Assembly (NCBI GenBank): GCA_028290325.1
Contig: JAQGJY010000118.1
Location: 1-6,544, forward strand
DNA from: Tardiphaga sp.
GTDB taxonomy: Bacteria > Pseudomonadota > Alphaproteobacteria > Rhizobiales > Xanthobacteraceae
Direction: 5' to 3'
Length of the DNA stretch: 6,544 nucleotides
Positions 1 through 3,473 of this stretch are shown here, in pieces. The position numbers and the translations under genes were made by a program. The notes under the pieces are model-generated. The model saw only the letters and a program-made list of their open reading frames with translations, had not been told where the DNA came from and did not search any database. How positions within the stretch are numbered: position 1 is the stretch's first letter; each line of letters starts with the position of its first letter.

Positions 1-110
1 GACGACGGCCGCCGCAGCCAGCCAAAGAACTTGGCCAGACGCGGCGACAGTTTACCTTGAAACCATGCGAAGTGCCGATCCAGATCGGCCTTGTGGTCGA
101 AATCACTCAC
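1..110 (-). CDS. Small hypothetical protein, N-terminal 36 codons only
   Basis: A GTG start at 108-110 (minus) opens a frame that stays open to the left edge. It is preceded by a good ribosome-binding site, GGAG at 117-120, six bases from the GTG. The visible product begins MSDFDHKADLDRHFAWF and ends near FFGWLRRPS. It is rich in aromatic and charged residues and looks like the amphipathic N-terminus of a small protein. It reminds me of short alphaproteobacterial membrane proteins whose hydrophobic part would follow, but no membrane segment lies inside the window, so that is only an impression. The gene starts 72 bases after the stop of the binding-protein gene on the same strand. No T-rich terminator lies between them, so co-transcription is possible. 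Function unknown. Confidence 0.65.
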   Translation of the reverse strand, partial: MSDFDHKADLDRHFAWFQGKLSPRLAKFFGWLRRPS

Positions 111-182
111 GCTCTGCTCCTGACGCATCCATCAGCAAATGTGGATCGATGCTTCCGGCGCAAGGCATGAGCCGATCGGCTG

Positions 183-1376
183 CTATTTCATATCGTCCCA
201 GCTGGTCCCGTTGAAGCGCTGCAACTGCATGTACGTCACGACGCGATAGTCGGTGGCGCTGGTATTGATGCGACTTGCCGGCAGCAGCAGACCGACGCGG
301 AAATCCTTCAGGTTCGCCGCCTGCTTCATGATGTTTTCGCGCGTCAGGTTGTCGCCGCACTGCTTTAGAACTTGCTCAAGTGTCTGCGCGGCGCTGTAGC
401 CTGCCCCGGTCAGAGCATCGTTGAGATCGGTGTTGGGCATCGCGACTTTCATCCACGCGGCCCAGGTCTTGACGTCGGGATCATCGGCCCATTTCGGATC
501 GGTGACGTCCTTGATGTAGCCGGCGCTCATGATACCAACGGATTTGTCGAGGCCCGCGGGCTTGAACGTGGCGCCGACCGATGCCGCGCCAAGATGCAGA
601 TAGGTCGCCGGCTTCCACTTCAGGTCCGACATCTTGGAAATCGCCTGCGCGGCCTGCTTGGCGTAGGTGAACAGAAACAGCGCGTCGGCGCCGGAGCTTT
701 GCATCAGCACCATCTGGCTGTCGATCGTGGGATCGATCGGCTGAAAATTCTGCGCGCTGACGATCATCTTGTCGGCTTTATCACCAAGCCCTTCGCGCAA
801 ACCGGTCAGCAGATCCTTGCCGAAATCGTCGTTCTGGTAGAGCACCGCGATCTTGGCGTTCGGATTTTGCGTCAGCAGATGCGCCGCATAAAACTTCGCC
901 TCGTCGCGCAAGTTAGGCTGCCAGCCCATCGACCACGGAAAATGCGCCGGATCGTTCAGCGCCGAGGTCCCGGCGGCAACGAACAGATGCGGCACGCCCT
1001 GTTTATTGAGGTACGGCCGGATTGCCATGTTCAACGGCGTGCCGAGAACGCCGAAGATCAAGGCGACCTCGTCGCCCTCGACAAGGCTGCGGACATTTTC
1101 AACGGCCTTCGGCGGCGAGTAGGCGTCGTCGCGGCTGATGAAGGTGATCTTGCGGCCGTTTATGCCGCCTTTGGTGTCGTTGAGATATTTGAAATAGGCC
1201 GCTTCGGCCTTGCCGAGGATGCCGTAGGCCGAGGCCGGCCCGCTATAGGCAATGGTCTGACCGATTTTGATCTCGGTATCGCTGGTGCCCGGACCATATT
1301 GCTTTTGCGCCGAAGCCGGTGCGGCCGACAGCAAAGTCGCCGCAACGCCAAACAGCATTATCGTTCTCGCCGACAT
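183..1376 (-). CDS. ABC transporter substrate-binding protein, branched-chain amino acid type (periplasmic)
   Basis: This is a type-1 periplasmic binding protein (Peripla_BP_6, LivJ/LivK-like). Such proteins capture a small ligand, classically Leu/Ile/Val or related amides and acids, and deliver it to a LivHMGF-type importer. Residues 1-24 are a Sec signal peptide with a hydrophobic core and a PASA-Q cleavage site. Family landmarks in order are the N-terminal EIKIGQTIAYSGPASAYG strand/loop, GGINGRKI, YSPPKAVENVRSLVE, the HLFVAAG region, IAVLYQNDDFGKD, DPTIDSQ, and a C-terminal VLKQCGDNLTRENIMKQA. Length (397 aa) is normal. ATG codons lie at 1379 and 1376. I prefer 1376 because GGAG is six bases upstream of it but only three from the other. 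No permease or ATPase gene is adjacent, so the partners must be elsewhere or beyond the left edge. The ligand cannot be read from the sequence. Confidence 0.93.
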   Translation of the reverse strand: MSARTIMLFGVAATLLSAAPASAQKQYGPGTSDTEIKIGQTIAYSGPASAYGILGKAEAAYFKYLNDTKGGINGRKITFISRDDAYSPPKAVENVRSLVEGDEVALIFGVLGTPLNMAIRPYLNKQGVPHLFVAAGTSALNDPAHFPWSMGWQPNLRDEAKFYAAHLLTQNPNAKIAVLYQNDDFGKDLLTGLREGLGDKADKMIVSAQNFQPIDPTIDSQMVLMQSSGADALFLFTYAKQAAQAISKMSDLKWKPATYLHLGAASVGATFKPAGLDKSVGIMSAGYIKDVTDPKWADDPDVKTWAAWMKVAMPNTDLNDALTGAGYSAAQTLEQVLKQCGDNLTRENIMKQAANLKDFRVGLLLPASRINTSATDYRVVTYMQLQRFNGTSWDDMK

Positions 1377-1379
1377 CAT

Positions 1380-1723
1380 TCTCTCCCACTTTTTTTATTT
1401 ATGCGGGAAGTGTCGGCGATGAACGGAGCCTTTGCAATGACGATCGTCAGTTCCTGGATGACTTCGCTTTGCGGGTTTTGGCGACCTTGCCTTGAGTGGT
1501 CCTCGGCCGCGCGCGGGCAGCTAATCGACCGCGCCTGATCGGACGCCCGACACGCACTGGCGGTGCCGCGACTTGCGCGGGCCTGACAGTCAACGTTCCG
1601 CCATGCGCGCGGGCAGTTTCCGACGCGATGATAGCCCGAGTCCCAAGCCCTTCCGCGGTTGCGCGGCGTCGCCGCGATTATAGGGCGGTAACAGCCGGGG
1701 CGCCTGGGGAGGGGATGTGGCGA
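1380..1723. other. Intergenic stretch between the binding-protein start and tRNA-His, no convincing gene
   Basis: This 344-base stretch holds the upstream region of the binding-protein gene and the downstream region of tRNA-His. No clear intrinsic terminator follows the tRNA. A minus-strand frame at 1447-1677 is stop-free and very basic, ending in QGKVAKTRKAKSSRN. A TTG at 1591-1593 with GGCGGA just upstream could begin a 48-residue peptide. However, the frame uses AGG for arginine four times, which is rare in genomes of this type, and it has no ATG or GTG start with a usable ribosome-binding site. I read it as probably non-coding or a gene remnant. An A/T-rich patch (1391-1402) lies just before the ribosome-binding site of the binding protein. 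Confidence 0.4.
1409..1437 (-). promoter_or_regulatory. Weak candidate promoter of the binding-protein gene
   Basis: On the minus strand TTGCAA (1432-1437) and GACACT (1409-1414) are separated by exactly 17 bases and lie just ahead of the ribosome-binding site. The -35 keeps TTG, but the -10 matches TATAAT at only three positions. Transcription would start about 20-25 bases before the ATG. The spacing is convincing and the -10 is not. Confidence 0.25.
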
Positions 1724-1800
1724 TGGTACAGTTGGGTGGGCTCGAACCACCGACCTCCGGATCCACAGACCGGCGCTCTAACCAACTGAGCTACAACTGC
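1724..1800 (-). tRNA. tRNA-His (anticodon GTG), CCA encoded
   Basis: The minus strand folds as a complete 77-base cloverleaf. The acceptor is GCAGTTG with CAACTGT, the D arm is GCTC/GAGC with an AGTTGGTTA loop, the anticodon stem is CCGGT/TCCGG around CTGTGGA, the variable loop is AGGTC, and the T arm is GGTGG/CCACC around TTCGAGC. Discriminator A73 and genomic CCA (1724-1726) follow. The anticodon GTG reads histidine codons. Three points stand out. The base before G1 is T, so the template encodes no G-1. The discriminator is A, not the usual C73. Position 1-72 is a G-U wobble. Loss of G-1 and C73 is known for tRNA-His in a clade of alphaproteobacteria that includes Rhizobiales, so these support the taxonomic placement. 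The anticodon stem also has a U31-U39 mismatch. Confidence 0.95.
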
Positions 1801-1808
1801 ATCGCGCA

Positions 1809-1830
1809 GCGGACCGAACAAGCGGTCCGC
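1809..1830 (-). repeat. Perfect 8-bp hairpin in the tRNA-His leader
   Basis: GCGGACCG (1809-1816) and CGGTCCGC (1823-1830) are exact inverse complements around a six-base loop. The hairpin lies eight bases upstream of the mature tRNA 5' end and downstream of the candidate promoter, so it should sit in the precursor leader. No T-run follows, so it is not an intrinsic terminator. A role in RNase P processing or leader stability is inference. Confidence 0.6.
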
Positions 1831-1841
1831 GAACCGGCGGG

Positions 1842-1870
1842 AAACTAGGTGCAACGCACCGCTTTGGCAA
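1842..1870 (-). promoter_or_regulatory. Candidate promoter of tRNA-His
   Basis: On the minus strand TTGCCA (1865-1870) matches the -35 consensus TTGACA at five of six positions. TAGTTT (1842-1847) is a fair -10 exactly 17 bases downstream. Transcription would start near 1835, giving a leader of about 35 bases before the tRNA that contains the 1809-1830 hairpin. The spacer between the boxes carries a 13-base inverted repeat. Confidence 0.5.
1848..1860. repeat. Inverted repeat in the tRNA-His promoter spacer
   Basis: GGTGC-AAC-GCACC is a perfect 5-bp inverted repeat with a three-base centre, lying entirely between the -35 and -10 boxes of the tRNA promoter. That is a classic place for a repressor site. 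It has the TGC-N3-GCA core also seen in the phasin operator at 2571-2597. In G+C-rich DNA a 10-base dyad can arise by chance, so function is uncertain. Confidence 0.35.
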
Positions 1871-1944
1871 GGCCGCGTGGCACCGGGATGGTCAATTCGT
1901 TTCGGGATGCAAAACGCGTCCAGTCTTCACATCACATCGGTCGC

Positions 1945-1973
1945 AAAAAAGCCCGGACCGACGGTCCGGGCTT
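1945..1973 (-). terminator. Intrinsic terminator of the first phasin gene
   Basis: On the minus strand GCCCGGACC, a three-base loop and GGTCCGGGC form a perfect 9-bp stem (1951-1971), extended by two A-T pairs. Six T residues follow (1945-1950). It begins about 24 bases after the phasin stop codon and is a textbook rho-independent terminator for that gene. Confidence 0.93.
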
Positions 1974-1996
1974 CGATGGGCGGTTTAACCGGAAGA

Positions 1997-2428
1997 TCAG
2001 GCCGAAGGCGGCGTGAACAGCTTGCTGCCGGCGGCCTTGATCGGCTCGGCGGTCTCGGTGGCGATCTTCTTGGCCAGTTCGGCCAGCTCGCGGGTCTGCG
2101 CGGTCATCACTTCGACCTGCTTGCGGGCATGCGAGGTCCACACTTCCATGAGCTGCGCAGGCGACTTCACGCCGGCCAGTTCCTGCGCGAAATCGAAGCT
2201 TGCATGGGTGTTGGTCTTGACGATGTCCATCACCTTGGCGGTGTATTCATTCGCGCCCTTGGTCGCGGTCGCGAACACGGCTTCGATCGCGCTGTTGTTG
2301 GATTCGGCGGCATCCTTGAACTTGGCGTAGTTGTCGCGGGCCTGCGAAACGCCCTTTTCGGCGAAAGCGCGAACCTGCTCGGGCACTTCGAACGGGATGA
2401 CGGAAGACGAGAACGGGTCGTTGGACAT
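1997..2428 (-). CDS. Phasin family protein (PHA granule-associated), 143 aa
   Basis: This is a small, cysteine-free, alanine-rich, almost entirely helical protein of the Phasin_2 type. Phasins coat polyhydroxyalkanoate granules in the cytoplasm and control their size and number. Diagnostic features are the N-terminal PEQVRAFAEKGVSQAR (residues 16-31), the central helix ASFDFAQELAGVKSPAQLME (76-95), and the heptad-like TAQTRELAELAKK (109-121). The C-terminus is short and Ala/Pro-rich. Length is typical for the family. The ATG at 2426-2428 has AAGGA eight bases upstream. The gene is paralogous to the second phasin at 2745-3149: between residues 16-37 here and 12-33 there I count 8 identities in 22 with no gap. 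It has its own candidate promoter with an overlapping operator (2552-2597) and an intrinsic terminator (1945-1973), so it is probably transcribed alone and in response to PHA. Binding to granules is family knowledge, not seen here. Confidence 0.9.
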   Translation of the reverse strand: MSNDPFSSSVIPFEVPEQVRAFAEKGVSQARDNYAKFKDAAESNNSAIEAVFATATKGANEYTAKVMDIVKTNTHASFDFAQELAGVKSPAQLMEVWTSHARKQVEVMTAQTRELAELAKKIATETAEPIKAAGSKLFTPPSA

Positions 2429-2513
2429 CGGGGGATTCCTTACCGTTGCGACTGTGCCGACGGTTGCCGAACCGAATTGCGGGCGGCGACGAATCTGAAA
2501 CAGTCAAATTATG

Positions 2514-2532
2514 AAAACCGGGAGCGGCCCGG
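2514..2532 (-). terminator. Weak terminator- or attenuator-like hairpin in the phasin leader
   Basis: On the minus strand CCGGG, a five-base loop and CCCGG form a 5-bp G+C stem (2518-2532), followed at once by TTTT (2514-2517). It lies about 90 bases before the phasin ATG and roughly 15-30 bases after the inferred transcription start. The stem is short and the T-run brief. It could act as a pause or attenuator in the leader, or do nothing. Confidence 0.25.
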
Positions 2533-2551
2533 CAGGGGCTTCCCTGTGAGC

Positions 2552-2580
2552 AAAATAGACGCATTCTTTGTGCAATGCAA
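2552..2580 (-). promoter_or_regulatory. Candidate promoter of the first phasin gene
   Basis: On the minus strand TTGCAT (2575-2580) and TATTTT (2552-2557) are spaced by exactly 17 bases. The -10 matches four of six consensus positions. The -35 keeps the TTG that dominates alphaproteobacterial promoters. Transcription would begin near 2545, leaving a leader of about 115 bases. The -35 falls inside the inverted repeat at 2571-2597. Between 2598 and the second phasin's stop (2745) I see no gene. Confidence 0.45.
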
Positions 2581-2597
2581 CAATTTATTGCATTGCA
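2571..2597. promoter_or_regulatory. Probable PhaR-type operator: perfect 10-bp inverted repeat upstream of the first phasin
   Basis: TGCAATGCAA (2571-2580) and TTGCATTGCA (2588-2597) are exact inverse complements separated by seven A/T-rich bases. Each arm contains TGC-N3-GCA-like half-sites (TGCAATGCA). PhaR is the repressor that leaves DNA when it binds PHA, and in alphaproteobacteria it recognises TGC-rich sequence of this type ahead of phasin genes. The repeat covers the candidate -35 box (2575-2580), the expected position for repression. A third TTGCAT lies nearby at 2601-2606. The inverted repeat is seen directly. The identity of the protein that binds it is inference from motif and context. 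Confidence 0.65.
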
Positions 2598-2744
2598 CTC
2601 TTGCATGGACGCCAACCGCATGGGGCGGGCGGCCGAGGTGCTCGAATTCCAGTGCCAAGCGGCCGCCCTCGCCTGCGGCCGAAGGTTGGATCGGACGGCG
2701 ATCTCCAGGCCGTGGAGGCCGGCTGACAGCATTGTCCCGCGATC

Positions 2745-3149
2745 TCAAGCCTGCGGCTTGGCGGCATCCATCGCCGGCTTGGCCGCATCCATCGCCGCGC
2801 GGCTCATGATCTGGCCCATCTCGCTGGCCTGTTCAGCAAGCGTCTTCATCTGGTTCTGCACGTATTCGCTGTGCAACCGCATGACCTCAGCCAGATCCTT
2901 CGCCGCCATCAGCTTCTGCGCGTGATCGAGTGATGCCTGCACGTTGGCTTCGGCGAAACTGACCGCCTTGGCGCTGATGTCTTTCGCGCCCGAACGAAGC
3001 GTCTCGCTGTGACCTTCCAGCTTGCTCGCGGTCTGCTGTGCGCCGGACAGGAAATTCTCGAACGCCTTGCGAGCCTGCTCGAAGCTGGCCTCGGCCATCG
3101 ATCGCATCTCCTTCGGCAACTCGAAACGGTCGCGCCCTTCGTCACTCAT
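2745..3149 (-). CDS. Phasin family protein, second copy, 134 aa
   Basis: This is a second Phasin_2-type protein, helical, cysteine-free and charged. Family features are PKEMRSMAEASFEQAR (residues 12-27), ASLDHAQKLMAAKDLAEVM (72-90) and RLHSEYVQNQMKTLAEQASE (91-110). The last part is the most typical phasin signature. The C-terminus ends in a tandem heptapeptide, AMDAAKP twice, resembling the Ala/Lys/Pro tails of granule-binding proteins. I start at the ATG at 3147-3149 because GGGAG lies seven bases upstream and MSDE is a normal phasin start. The frame is open further upstream to 3230, but that extension (Cys, Trp, Arg-rich) looks non-coding. It precedes the first phasin on the same strand by 316 bases with no clear terminator between. 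Expected role: cytoplasmic PHA granule surface, possibly at a different growth stage from its paralogue. Confidence 0.88.
   Translation of the reverse strand: MSDEGRDRFELPKEMRSMAEASFEQARKAFENFLSGAQQTASKLEGHSETLRSGAKDISAKAVSFAEANVQASLDHAQKLMAAKDLAEVMRLHSEYVQNQMKTLAEQASEMGQIMSRAAMDAAKPAMDAAKPQA
2757..2798. repeat. 21-bp tandem duplication encoding AMDAAKP twice
   Basis: Two consecutive 21-base units (2757-2777 and 2778-2798) differ at two positions. They keep frame and encode the repeated heptapeptide near the C-terminus of the second phasin (residues 119-132). This is consistent with recent slippage duplication of seven codons. Confidence 0.75.
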
Positions 3150-3473
3150 GTTCCCACTCCCTCGTTGATACCACAGCCTATTTGAACCAGTCTCGCGACC
3201 GCATCGTGACGAATGGATCGCGATTTGCAATATCGGGCAATGACCGCGCGTTCAGATTCAACGCCTCCGCCATGAAAGGGTTCGGTCCCGCCACATTAAC
3301 GGTGTTGTCGCATTGATCTGTGCATGACGCCGGTAACAATGGACCGGTTGCGCAACGCGCGCGATACTAACGAATTGTTAAGACGGTCATTGTTTGGCCG
3401 CTGAGGTCTGACGGCTATCGTCGGACGATTTGGTCTCGGGCAAATTATCGTCGATGAACTCTCGCGGATGCAG
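3150..3473. other. Divergent intergenic region between the second phasin and the histidine kinase
   Basis: This 324-base spacer must hold promoters for both flanking genes. I see no gene in it. Directly visible are a CtrA-like box at 3367-3381, a perfect palindrome GTTGCGCAAC at 3347-3356, spaced half-sites TTGC-N8-GCAA at 3225-3240 on the phasin side, and one GATTC (GANTC-type CcrM methylation site) at 3255-3259. No -35/-10 pair good enough to annotate was found for either gene. The spacer is visibly richer in A+T than the kinase gene that follows. Confidence 0.5.
3367..3381. promoter_or_regulatory. CtrA-like binding site upstream of the kinase
   Basis: CTAA-N7-TTAA (C3367 to A3381, spacer CGAATTG) matches the full CtrA box TTAA-N7-TTAA at seven of eight fixed positions. 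It ends 92 bases before the kinase ATG. CtrA is the master cell-cycle response regulator of alphaproteobacteria, and the downstream gene resembles kinases that act in its control circuit, which makes the match more meaningful than its sequence alone. Confidence 0.4.

Noticed and set aside
170..181. Perfect 12-base palindrome AGCCGATCGGCT just after the binding-protein stop codon
   Set aside because: It has no unpaired loop and no T-run, so it is not a convincing terminator. Palindromes around CGATCG are frequent in this type of DNA.
372..1538. Plus-strand open frame of 388 codons antisense to the binding-protein gene
   Set aside because: It is Arg/His/Gly-rich with no domain signature and lies opposite a gene with clear family motifs and a signal peptide. 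It is a composition artefact.
1496..1789. Plus-strand open frame of 97 codons ending in WVGSNHRPPDPQTGALTN
   Set aside because: Its C-terminus is the antisense translation of the tRNA-His gene, a well-known source of false proteins. The rest has no recognisable features.
1876..1890. Possible sigma-54 promoter (TGGCAC-N5-TGGT, plus strand)
   Set aside because: The -12 element lacks the required GC of TTGC, and no plus-strand gene lies downstream. A similar TGGCAC on the minus strand near 2650-2660 fails for the same reason.
1877..2809. Plus-strand open frame of 310 codons across the phasin terminator, phasin gene and operator
   Set aside because: It crosses an intrinsic terminator, a gene and the inverted-repeat operator on the opposite strand. 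Its product has no recognisable domain.
3150..3230. N-terminal extension of the second phasin up to an ATG at 3230
   Set aside because: The added residues are Cys/Trp/Arg-rich and unlike phasins. The ATG at 3149 has a good ribosome-binding site and a typical phasin start.
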